Shown: in pieces, positions 7,993 to 14,914 of the stretch
How the letters are laid out: every line of letters starts with the position of its first letter
Position numbering within the stretch: position 1 is the stretch's first letter
Origin: JBLFWJ01 sp047611425
GTDB lineage: Bacteria > Bacteroidota > Bacteroidia > UBA10329
Direction: 5' to 3'
DNA: 19,420 nt
NCBI GenBank assembly: GCA_047611425.1
Contig: JBLFWJ010000044.1
Span: 1-19,420 of the forward strand
Position numbers and translations under genes: made by a program
The notes under the pieces: generated by a model
Told to the model about the DNA's origin: nothing
The model's database searches: none
Seen by the model: only the letters and a program-made list of their open reading frames with translations

Positions 7993-8957
7993 TATTCCTC
8001 AACACCTTCTAGAACAACTCCCATCTTACCGTATTTATCAATACGCTTATCGATTCGCTGTTCTGGTTCGGCTTTCATTAAGCGAGTCAAATGCTTCTTA
8101 ATCTCCTTTTTTACATTCGAAAAAGTTTCCTCCGGGTTAGAATGTGCTCCTCCAACAGGTTCTGGAATTATTCCATCAATTAACCCATTGCCAAGCATAT
8201 CCTCAGCAGTAAGTTTAAGTGCTTCGGCAGCCTTCTCTTTGTAATCCCAACTTCTCCAGAGTATTGAAGAACAGCTTTCCGGAGATATGACTGAATACCA
8301 TGTGTTCTCCAACATGAATGTCTTATCTCCTAGTCCGATACCCAAAGCTCCTCCTGACGCTCCTTCACCAATTACTATGCAAATAATCGGAACCTTTAAT
8401 TGAACCATTTCAATCAGGTTACGCGCGATAGCTTCTCCCTGCCCGCGTTCCTCTGCCTCAAGTCCAGGATATGCTCCTGGTGTGTCAATTAGGGTTATTA
8501 CTGGCTTATTGAACTTCTCAGCCAACCTCATCAATCTAAGTGCCTTTCGATAGCCTTCTGGATTGGCCATTCCGAAATTTCGATACACCCGCATTTTAGC
8601 GTTGATACCTTTCTGTGTTCCAATGAACATAGCAGATTTACCATCGATGGAACCAAAGCCACCAATCATCGCTTTGTCATCCTTCACGGTTCTGTCACCG
8701 TGTAGTTCTACGAAAGTGCCATTGGTAATTGCATCAATGTAGGCCAAAGAATATGGCCTATCAGGATGACGAGAAACTTGAACTCGTTGCCAAGGAGTAA
8801 GCTCTTTATAGACTTTTTTCCTTGCGGTAGAAATTGATTCCTCAAGCTCTGTGATCGCTTTACTCCGATCCACCTTCCCCTTCTCATGAATGGATTTGGT
8901 TTTCTCAAGCTGCTCTACCAACTCCTTAATGTCACTCTCAAACTCCAAAAAATTCAT
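7992..8957 (-). CDS. accA: Acetyl-CoA carboxylase carboxyltransferase subunit alpha
   Basis: The alpha subunit of the carboxyltransferase half of acetyl-CoA carboxylase (with AccD) transfers carboxyl from biotin to acetyl-CoA to make malonyl-CoA for fatty-acid synthesis. It has 321 residues against 319 in E. coli. Diagnostic segments are TPGAYPGLEAEERGQGEAI (159-177), GEGASGGALGIGLGD (197-211) and SPESCSSILW (225-234). An N-terminal helical region LEFESDIKELVEQLEK is typical. It is the first gene of the minus-strand run accA-gatB-tlpA-M1-lpxH. About 70 bases separate its ATG from the terminator of the upstream protease gene, so its promoter must lie in roughly 8958-9020; I could not find a clean TAnnTTTG box there, the nearest being TAACTTCG. 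Confidence 0.98.
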   Translation of the reverse strand: MNFLEFESDIKELVEQLEKTKSIHEKGKVDRSKAITELEESISTARKKVYKELTPWQRVQVSRHPDRPYSLAYIDAITNGTFVELHGDRTVKDDKAMIGGFGSIDGKSAMFIGTQKGINAKMRVYRNFGMANPEGYRKALRLMRLAEKFNKPVITLIDTPGAYPGLEAEERGQGEAIARNLIEMVQLKVPIICIVIGEGASGGALGIGLGDKTFMLENTWYSVISPESCSSILWRSWDYKEKAAEALKLTAEDMLGNGLIDGIIPEPVGGAHSNPEETFSNVKKEIKKHLTRLMKAEPEQRIDKRIDKYGKMGVVLEGVEE

Positions 8958-9020
8958 TTTGCGCGAAATTGAAAGGCGAAGTTAATCACTTGGGACACTC
9001 CTTTGTTTGGTATTTCCATA

Positions 9021-9057
9021 TAAAACAATCGCCTCACCCTAATTAGGATGAGGCGAT
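9021..9057 (-). terminator. Rho-independent terminator of the M43 protease gene
   Basis: Positions 9028-9057 form a 30-base near-perfect palindrome (one G-T wobble pair) with arms ATCGCCTCA / TGAGGCGAT. On the minus strand it is followed by TGTTTTAT. It lies about 20 bases past the stop of the protease gene and insulates it from accA. The plus side lacks an equally good T-run. Confidence 0.8.
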
Positions 9058-9077
9058 CAATTTAAGTTTGATTAGAA

Positions 9078-12000
9078 TCAATCAACAACCAAACGTTGAG
9101 TTAGTAATTGATTGTTTACTGTTGCTCTTATAACGTAGATTCCTGTGTCTAAACCGCTAAGGTCAATGTCCATATTGAACGCCCCATTGGCAAGTTCTCC
9201 ATTGTAAAGGCTTCGTACCTCCTTACCAAGAAGATCAAACATTTTCATTTGCACATCAGATCTACCGTTGGTATTGATTGTCAATCGCGTTGTATTGTGT
9301 GCAGGGTTTGGAGCAAGTGTCCAGGTTGCGTCACCTCTTTGCTCATTTATTCCAATTGCGCTTCCACTAATGGTAATATCATCGATGTAGAAGTTGTTGC
9401 TCACTCCTCCAGCTGTCCATTGGAACTTAATTCGAACATTCGGTTCGTCATCATGAGTTGAAAGATTCACCTCTTTAACTGTCCAAGGGCTATTCTCATT
9501 AGGAACATAACCTTGAGACGAGAAGCTAGCATTGGTTAATTCGAATTCTGACATCGTTTCACGAATAGACCATTTTTCACCACAATCCTTTGATGTATAG
9601 ATTCTCATTCTATCACTAGGCTCTCCATTCATAGCGGCTCCTGAATAACGAAATTGAAGTGACGCGTCAGTCAATTGAGACAAATCGAACGCTGGCGTGA
9701 TCATTTCATCTATTTGACCTGTTGTGTTGAATACATTATGCATTCTCACAGATCCGTTTCCACTGAATCCACCGTTATCTGCATTATACCATTCCCAACC
9801 ATTGGCAGAACCATCATGATTGAATACAAGGAAATCATCAGCTATAGTTGCAGAATCCCAAAACGCCTCTACATACCCCCAATTACTTTGATTCTCTGGA
9901 GTAACTGGACTTACAATAACATAGTTTTCACTAGTTTTTGTAGTCGAACCATTAGGTCCATTCGCTGTAAGTGATACATCAAACATTCCTGCACTGTTGT
10001 AATCCACATCTGGGTTATCATCAGCAGATGTGCCAGGTGACCCACCAGGAAATGACCAATTAATTGAATTGATTTCTGAGTTATACGAATGGTCTTCAAA
10101 TGTAACTGAACCACCAGCGCAAATCATTGCAGTAGTTGCATAGAAATTATCTTGATCATGGTAGAAATCTGCAATTGGTGCACATCCTGCATCGGCCGCA
10201 TATGGATTTCCAGTTCCAGTGAAAGCAAGGTTATCTTCTGATACCAATTCAGATCGTACTCCAAAGTCAACTCCATCACCATGAAGTGTGAAATTCATTC
10301 TATCAACCTGATTCTGCGAGAACATATTCATACATAAATCGTCAGAATAATCCATGTAATTGTTGAACATTTCGCCTCTCCAGTTATCCGGGTTACAGTT
10401 AACTACGTGCCAAGACTGTTCGAAACCCGCGGAAAAGTTAGACCCACCAGAACCGTTTGCATTTCCGCAAACGCCAAAGTTTGGTCCAAAAGCAGTAGGA
10501 GTATCAGCAATGTCATCCGATCCACATGTGGCATCTCCCCAAACGTGACGAAGTCCAAGCCAATGACCAACTTCGTGAACAGAAGTTCGACCTACCCGTG
10601 CTGCTCCAGTGCCGATAGCACCAATGTTGTCATGGCGCACGGCAATTCCATCTGTAGAATGCAATCCTGTAGCAGGGAATTGGGCATAACCCAAAGTAGT
10701 ACCTCCATCACCACCAAGTGCAGCAATTGTGTTAATGACCCAAACGTTTAGATATTTAGTTGAAGTCCAATAGCTCTCTGCTTTAAAACCAGTACCGTCC
10801 CGAGCATTTTCAGATTTACTGGAGAATACACGAACGATTCCTTCTGTACAATTTCCCAAAGGGTCCTTCCTTGCTAATCTAAATTCGGCATTCAAACTAG
10901 CTGCTAGATGTCCTCCATCCATATAAGTAGAGTCAACTACCGAAGTAAGCTCATTAGAGAAGAAATTATCAGCATCGCCTGTAATTTCTCCTATTGCTCT
11001 TACCGTGTGATTACCAAATACGTCAAGAACATATAAGCCTCTAAAATCAGTGAGATTATCCACAGCGTCAGCAAACGCTTGGGCAATGTCTTGTGCATCT
11101 GTGCCGCATGTTGGCGATCCAACTAAGTTATTGTTTGCTGCTGGAAGTTGAACTTCAACCAAGGTACCCTCAGCGCCAGATGGTGCTTGGCCGGATACGC
11201 CATTTGTAAAGTAAAAGGAATACTTATCTCCAGCTGGAGTTGCAATCGTGATAAAAGACTCACGTCCGGATGCATTCACTGTAGGCGATGCATACTCTAA
11301 ATGACATGAAGCATTAAGTGTATTTGTGTTGATACCTGTTGAATCAACCATAACCGAATCGACAGCTAATCCTCCAACCATGGCGTAGAAATAATCTGAC
11401 TCATCGAAATTCAACATCTCTGTTGAAAGGGTTCCTCCACAGGCACTGTCAAGTGTTACTACACTCTTAACAGAAGCAGGTAAAATATCATAGGTTACCG
11501 TTTGAACGTTAATCGAATCAACCAAAACATCAAATCCAGAACCAGTTCCTCCAATATTTGATGGATCAACAGAAACTGCTTCGGCATCAACATAGCCTTG
11601 TCCTCCGAAGATCAAAGCAACACTATCAACAACTCCACCAACAACTGTAACATCAACGATGGCACCAGAACCAGAACCACCTGTAACAGCTACTCCGTTA
11701 TACTGACCATCAGTGTAAGCTGCACCTGCATTGTTCACTGTACTTTCCAACTCAATGACCACATCATTGCGGTCATAATCAATCGTTCCAGCAGAATAAT
11801 AATCTAAGTTAGTACCACATGGCATGTCTACACCTCCAATTGTAATGTCTGGTACATCAGTTGTTGATCCAGAAACCGATGTGGTATACGATGTATAATC
11901 ATTTGAATTATCAGAGGCGAATTGAAAACGACTCTCTTCCGTTTCTCGAAATCTATGAGGCGTATTGAAAGTATCAGGATTTAAGCGATTGAAGTCCTCA

Positions 12001-12308
12001 TTAAACACTCTCATTTGATCTTCGATCTGCTCCTTAGTTATATTCCCAGTTTTTCCTTTATGTAGGATATGGAAAACCACTGGAATAATCCGCGTGCCAA
12101 ATTCATCTCTTACAACCTCTACATTGGGGTCGTTAGCATGATCAATGGCAGCTTGCTTAAAGGACTGGTAAGAATGTCTTACTTCTGAATCTTCAAGTTG
12201 CTTCTGGAGTACATGGTCTGCTCCACATTTAGAATGATTCACCTCCTGAGCATTGGTATAAACAAAGCCAGAAAGGATGGCAATAATAGATAGGTAAATT
12301 CTTCTCAT
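9078..12308 (-). CDS. Secreted M43-type (pappalysin/cytophagalysin-like) metalloprotease, PKD domain, T9SS sorting domain, split catalytic domain
   Basis: Predicted extracellular zinc endopeptidase, 1076 residues. I start at the ATG 12308: it gives a clean signal peptide (MRRIYLSIIAILSGFVYTNA-Q), while earlier starts up to 12383 lie upstream of the predicted transcription start. In order: propeptide-like region; first part of the catalytic domain (VVFHILH, FNEDFNRLNPDTFNTP); an insertion at about 123-473; the resumed catalytic domain (EFRLARKDPLGNCTEGI, YLNVWV, GYAQFPA); the metzincin zinc motif HEVGHWLGLRH (H578, E579, H582, H588); and a Met-turn NNYMDY (M652). A PKD domain follows at about 708-803, then a jelly-roll/choice-of-anchor-like domain at 811-983 ending in NNFYIDDITISG. 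The T9SS type A sorting domain (995-1076) contains LAPNPAHN and GIYVIRA. It would be exported by Sec, then T9SS. It has its own promoter and terminator. Confidence 0.92.
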   Translation of the reverse strand: MRRIYLSIIAILSGFVYTNAQEVNHSKCGADHVLQKQLEDSEVRHSYQSFKQAAIDHANDPNVEVVRDEFGTRIIPVVFHILHKGKTGNITKEQIEDQMRVFNEDFNRLNPDTFNTPHRFRETEESRFQFASDNSNDYTSYTTSVSGSTTDVPDITIGGVDMPCGTNLDYYSAGTIDYDRNDVVIELESTVNNAGAAYTDGQYNGVAVTGGSGSGAIVDVTVVGGVVDSVALIFGGQGYVDAEAVSVDPSNIGGTGSGFDVLVDSINVQTVTYDILPASVKSVVTLDSACGGTLSTEMLNFDESDYFYAMVGGLAVDSVMVDSTGINTNTLNASCHLEYASPTVNASGRESFITIATPAGDKYSFYFTNGVSGQAPSGAEGTLVEVQLPAANNNLVGSPTCGTDAQDIAQAFADAVDNLTDFRGLYVLDVFGNHTVRAIGEITGDADNFFSNELTSVVDSTYMDGGHLAASLNAEFRLARKDPLGNCTEGIVRVFSSKSENARDGTGFKAESYWTSTKYLNVWVINTIAALGGDGGTTLGYAQFPATGLHSTDGIAVRHDNIGAIGTGAARVGRTSVHEVGHWLGLRHVWGDATCGSDDIADTPTAFGPNFGVCGNANGSGGSNFSAGFEQSWHVVNCNPDNWRGEMFNNYMDYSDDLCMNMFSQNQVDRMNFTLHGDGVDFGVRSELVSEDNLAFTGTGNPYAADAGCAPIADFYHDQDNFYATTAMICAGGSVTFEDHSYNSEINSINWSFPGGSPGTSADDNPDVDYNSAGMFDVSLTANGPNGSTTKTSENYVIVSPVTPENQSNWGYVEAFWDSATIADDFLVFNHDGSANGWEWYNADNGGFSGNGSVRMHNVFNTTGQIDEMITPAFDLSQLTDASLQFRYSGAAMNGEPSDRMRIYTSKDCGEKWSIRETMSEFELTNASFSSQGYVPNENSPWTVKEVNLSTHDDEPNVRIKFQWTAGGVSNNFYIDDITISGSAIGINEQRGDATWTLAPNPAHNTTRLTINTNGRSDVQMKMFDLLGKEVRSLYNGELANGAFNMDIDLSGLDTGIYVIRATVNNQLLTQRLVVD
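10893..11936 (-). other. About 350-residue insertion splitting the M43 catalytic domain, with two phage-structural-like modules
   Basis: Related proteases run almost directly from the FNEDFxRLNxDTxNTP segment into an xEFRLAxxDPxGNCTxGI segment. Here the two are separated by roughly residues 123-473 (numbered from the ATG at 12308). The insert holds a glycine/serine-rich beta module (197-266: VTGGSGSGA, then GGVVDSVAL, then FGGQGY, then IGGTGSGF). A second module (346-450) has ESFITIATPAGDKYSFYF and a helical DAQDIAQAFADAVDNL. Both patterns recall tandem modules in marine phage tail and fibre proteins. The reading frame is intact across the insert. The boundaries are approximate and the similarity is from memory. 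Confidence 0.5.
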
Positions 12309-12362
12309 AATGGTTCTTCTCTTGTTCAGAAAATTGGGCATCAAATGCCATAGATTCGGTGG

Positions 12363-12391
12363 CAAATATAGAAAAACAAACACCCCACAAA
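12363..12391 (-). promoter_or_regulatory. Bacteroidota-type promoter of the M43 protease gene
   Basis: On the minus strand TTTG (12388-12391) is followed after 17 bases by TATATTTG (12363-12370), a perfect match to the Bacteroidota -7 element TAnnTTTG, with spacing inside the 17-23 range reported for Flavobacterium. Transcription would begin near 12356, giving a leader of about 47 bases to the ATG at 12308. It rules against the longer start at 12383. Confidence 0.7.
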
Positions 12392-12420
12392 TGGCGTTGG
12401 AAGTCTTATTGCAGACGAAA

Positions 12421-12436
12421 GAAATTTTAAAATTTC
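12421..12436. repeat. Perfect 16-base A/T-rich palindrome between lipA and the M43 promoter
   Basis: GAAATTTTAAAATTTC is its own reverse complement. It sits about 30 bases upstream of the -33 element of the protease promoter and about 35 bases past the lipA stop. It could be an operator, an UP-like element or part of the lipA 3' end. A second weak hairpin (12447-12462, GGCCTGA/TCAGCC with one bulge) lies between it and lipA but lacks a T-run. Confidence 0.35.
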
Positions 12437-12469
12437 ACTTCTAACGGGCCTGATTGTCAGCCTTCTACA

Positions 12470-13336
12470 TTAGAATAGGTGTTTTTCCGCATGATACGAG
12501 GACCGGACCAATGGCCCACTCTCAACGAACCTGAATCCCATTTCAAGTCCTAATGTCTCGTATTCTTTAAATCTTTCAGGAGTTACAAACTCTTCTACTT
12601 CCAAATGACTCTTGGTCGGCTGCAGGTATTGTCCAAGTGTAACGATGTCGACTTTTACTGACCTCAAGTCTTCGAGCGTTTCTATTACTTCTTCATGCGT
12701 CTCCCCCAAACCAAGCATAACGCCTGACTTCGTTCGCATACCAGCATCCTTTAATCTCTTAAGAACTTCAAGACTACGATCATATTTAGCCTGAATGCGT
12801 ACTTCCTTGGTCAGCCTTCTAACGGTTTCCAAATTGTGTGAAATAATTTCTGGCGCTACGTTAATTACCTGCTGCATGTTTTCCCAGTTTCCTGCAAAGT
12901 CAGGTATTAACGTTTCCATTGTTGTACCCGGAGAATGTTTGCGAATGGCTCGAACAGTTGCAGCCCAAATTTCGGAACCACCATCCTTTAAATCATCGCG
13001 ATCAACCGAGGTAATCACAGCATGCTTGATACCCATTGTTTTAATGCTGGTTGCCACCTTTAAAGGCTCCGAAATATCAAGCGGATCACCTTTACCAGTA
13101 CTTACGGCACAAAACCCACACGAACGTGTACAAGTGTTACCAAGAATCATAAAGGTTGCTGTTCCAGCGCCCCAACACTCGCCCATATTCGGGCAATTGC
13201 CACTTTGGCAAATCGTGTGCAGATTATTCTCACTCACCAGTTTCCGAACCTTCTTATAGTTCTCCCCTGTAGGCAATTTCACTCGTAACCAGCTAGGCTT
13301 CCGTTTTGGAGCTTGGGTTGAAGTTTCCTCAGACAT
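12470..13336 (-). CDS. lipA: Lipoyl synthase
   Basis: Radical-SAM enzyme that inserts two sulfurs into protein-bound octanoyl groups to form the lipoyl cofactor of 2-oxoacid dehydrogenases and the glycine cleavage system. It has 288 residues, normal length. The auxiliary-cluster cysteines follow CxxxxCxxxxxC (C43, C48, C54) and the SAM-cluster cysteines CxxxCxxC (C69, C73, C76). The C-terminal RSSYHAEKH (R278-H286) carries the conserved serine that ligates the auxiliary cluster. All key residues are present. It begins 17 bases after the stop of the upstream outer-membrane-type gene and is probably co-transcribed with it. No convincing T-rich terminator follows. lipB is not in the window. Confidence 0.98.
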   Translation of the reverse strand: MSEETSTQAPKRKPSWLRVKLPTGENYKKVRKLVSENNLHTICQSGNCPNMGECWGAGTATFMILGNTCTRSCGFCAVSTGKGDPLDISEPLKVATSIKTMGIKHAVITSVDRDDLKDGGSEIWAATVRAIRKHSPGTTMETLIPDFAGNWENMQQVINVAPEIISHNLETVRRLTKEVRIQAKYDRSLEVLKRLKDAGMRTKSGVMLGLGETHEEVIETLEDLRSVKVDIVTLGQYLQPTKSHLEVEEFVTPERFKEYETLGLEMGFRFVESGPLVRSSYHAEKHLF

Positions 13337-13353
13337 TGATTAATTGAAATGTA

Positions 13354-14184
13354 TTATTTGTACCACTTGGCGCCAAAATTCAGACTTATATACAGATTGA
13401 CAAATACCTGATTGTTTCGAGCGACCGCCATTTGCTCCACAACATCAAAGTATGCGTCCACAATTACTCCCGCCTCAATGGTACTTATTGATCTTTGCTT
13501 TTTAGCATAATCGAAACTGATTCCAACTTTACCATATAAACCTGGATGAATGACCATTTTTTCAAAACCTTTGAAAAATGACGAAGCCCCTAAAATGTTA
13601 TCCTTTCTATGTAGTGGATTATCATAATCATAGCGTACAGATTCAACCCTACCCGTTTGGTCATTTCTATCTATGATCTCTAAGTAAACAGGCTTTGCCC
13701 ATGCTGCTGAGAAACCAACTATGTACAGATATCTAATCTCAAGTCCTTTATCAAATCGTTCATACAGCGTATTCTGTCTTCCATACCCTAATCGGGTCAT
13801 AAGCACTTGAAACGTTCTACCATAAACATAGGATTGAAAGCTTTCGTTACCTGATCCGGGGATTTTAATCTCCTTGGGATGAGTAACACTCACAACATCC
13901 AATTCAATTACTCGCTTACGCTTAAATGTCTTGTTTTTGCTTCTTCTTAAATTAATTCCCCAACCTTGAGAATGAAGCATGATTCCACCGGTAAATTCTT
14001 GCTTAAGAAGAATACCACGATCATCAAATGACCGGTCCGCCAATTGATCTGAAACGGACTTTATCGGAACGGCAACTGTGTCTTTGGGTGCTGCAACAGA
14101 ATCCTGTTGTGCAGTCACTTCTTGCGCCAACAATTGGTTTGAGGCGAATAAAAACAAGGTTATGGCGAGTGTGACATGTCGCAT
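13354..14184 (-). CDS. Conserved outer-membrane-type protein of unknown function upstream of lipA
   Basis: I do not recognise a named family. From the ATG at 14184 the protein has 276 residues and a textbook signal peptide (MRHVTLAITLFLFASNQLLA-Q). An in-frame ATG at 14217 would add 11 residues ahead of it and is less likely. A low-complexity linker rich in Q, D, T, V, A and P follows (about 20-50), then alternating hydrophobic strands (FTGGIMLHSQGWGINLRR, RYLYIVGFSAAWAKPVYL, GLYGKVGISFDYA, VFVNLYISLNFGAKWY) that suggest an outer-membrane beta-barrel of about 8-10 strands. It is separated by 17 bases from lipA and transcribed divergently from osmC. A perfect -7 element (TACCTTTG, 14190-14197 on the minus strand) lies directly before the ATG, so the mRNA may be leaderless or nearly so. 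Confidence 0.75.
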   Translation of the reverse strand: MRHVTLAITLFLFASNQLLAQEVTAQQDSVAAPKDTVAVPIKSVSDQLADRSFDDRGILLKQEFTGGIMLHSQGWGINLRRSKNKTFKRKRVIELDVVSVTHPKEIKIPGSGNESFQSYVYGRTFQVLMTRLGYGRQNTLYERFDKGLEIRYLYIVGFSAAWAKPVYLEIIDRNDQTGRVESVRYDYDNPLHRKDNILGASSFFKGFEKMVIHPGLYGKVGISFDYAKKQRSISTIEAGVIVDAYFDVVEQMAVARNNQVFVNLYISLNFGAKWYK

Positions 14185-14189
14185 GGTCA

Positions 14190-14197
14190 CAAAGGTA
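14190..14197 (-). promoter_or_regulatory. Candidate -7 element (TACCTTTG) of the outer-membrane protein/lipA unit
   Basis: This is an exact match to TAnnTTTG, five bases before the ATG at 14184 on the minus strand. I see no TTG at the expected 17-23-base upstream spacing, so only half of the promoter is supported. If used, transcription would start at or next to the start codon. Confidence 0.35.
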
Positions 14198-14229
14198 TGA
14201 ACTATGGCGGGGATCATTAATTTCGGCCT

Positions 14230-14640
14230 ATGACAACAGTAAAAACATCATACCTAGGAGAATTACGATGCGAATCTACCCATGTAAAAACGGGAAGCGG
14301 TCTGATAACGGACGCACCCGTTGATAATTGTGGAAAAGGAAGCACCTTTTCTCCAACCGACCTTTTAGCAACTGCGCTACTAAATTGCATGATAACTGTA
14401 ATGGGTATTCATGCCAATAAACAGGAATGGCCTTTTAAAGTTCTCAATGCCTCCGCCATCAAGAAAATGGGTATCAACCCGCGAAGGGTTGTAGAAGTTG
14501 AAATGGAAATTGAAATTGATGGCTCAGAACTAGATTCTGCTAAGCGCGATGAACTGACGCAAGTCGGCCTAAATTGCCCTGTAGCAAAAAGTCTGTCAGC
14601 AGAATTGCTACAGACGGTAAACATTGGCTATTCTGAGTAA
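14230..14640 (+). CDS. OsmC/Ohr-family protein
   Basis: Cytoplasmic thiol-dependent peroxidase-like protein of 136 residues, the usual OsmC-superfamily size. The two redox cysteines are in place: C53 in ATALLNCMITVMG, on the central helix, and C116 in GLNCPVAKSL. The family motif FSPTDLLATAL precedes C53. OsmC and Ohr members reduce organic hydroperoxides. The sequence looks closer to the YhfA/OsmC-like branch than to Ohr, and this should not be pushed further. The ATG at 14230 lies 45 bases from the divergent outer-membrane gene. Its stop at 14638-14640 directly abuts the stop of the small lipoprotein gene coming from the other side. Confidence 0.9.
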   Translation: MTTVKTSYLGELRCESTHVKTGSGLITDAPVDNCGKGSTFSPTDLLATALLNCMITVMGIHANKQEWPFKVLNASAIKKMGINPRRVVEVEMEIEIDGSELDSAKRDELTQVGLNCPVAKSLSAELLQTVNIGYSE

Positions 14641-14769
14641 TTAGCAGTTTTCGCTAACCTTCTCTACTTCTACCTTACCGTAAGCAGGGCAATCCTCACC
14701 GCTTCGGCAAGAGATAAAGAAAATGGAGATCAGGGTAAGAACTGTAGCAACTGAAAGAAACTTCTTCAA
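14641..14769 (-). CDS. Very small lipoprotein with TTG start
   Basis: A 42-residue lipoprotein precursor: MKKFLSVATVLTLISIFFIS, then the lipobox cysteine C21, then a 22-residue mature peptide beginning CRSGEDCPAYGK and ending in cysteine. The frame extends upstream to an ATG at 14838, but that adds 23 residues (MRQDGQQFSVW...) that would spoil the signal peptide; the KKFLS signal start coincides with a TTG at 14769. I recall similar tiny CRSGEDCPAYG lipoproteins in other Bacteroidota, with no known function. The mature peptide has three cysteines, two free for disulfide or metal chemistry. It converges with osmC with no base between the two stop codons. Confidence 0.65.
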   Translation of the reverse strand: MKKFLSVATVLTLISIFFISCRSGEDCPAYGKVEVEKVSENC

Positions 14770-14914
14770 GACTATGGTTTTTTTGATGGTTAATAAAGCA
14801 ACGCTCCAAACGGAAAACTGTTGTCCATCTTGGCGCAAAAGTATTACTTAGAAATCACTTACGCATCACCCTCCTAAAGGTTAGGGCATAGTTTTCAACA
14901 ATAAATGGTTTTCG

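Noticed and set aside
9028..9057. Palindrome considered as an operator for accA
   Set aside because: Its arms are GC-rich, followed by a T-run on the minus strand, and placed just past the protease stop, which is the form of an intrinsic terminator.
12309..12383. 25-residue N-terminal extension of the M43 protease (starts at 12383 or 12341)
   Set aside because: The predicted -7 element lies at 12363-12370, so the first ATG would be upstream of the transcript; the ATG at 12308 gives a perfect signal peptide.
12795..13259. 154-residue open frame on the plus strand
   Set aside because: It is antisense to lipA, which has every catalytic cysteine; this is a shadow of its codon usage.
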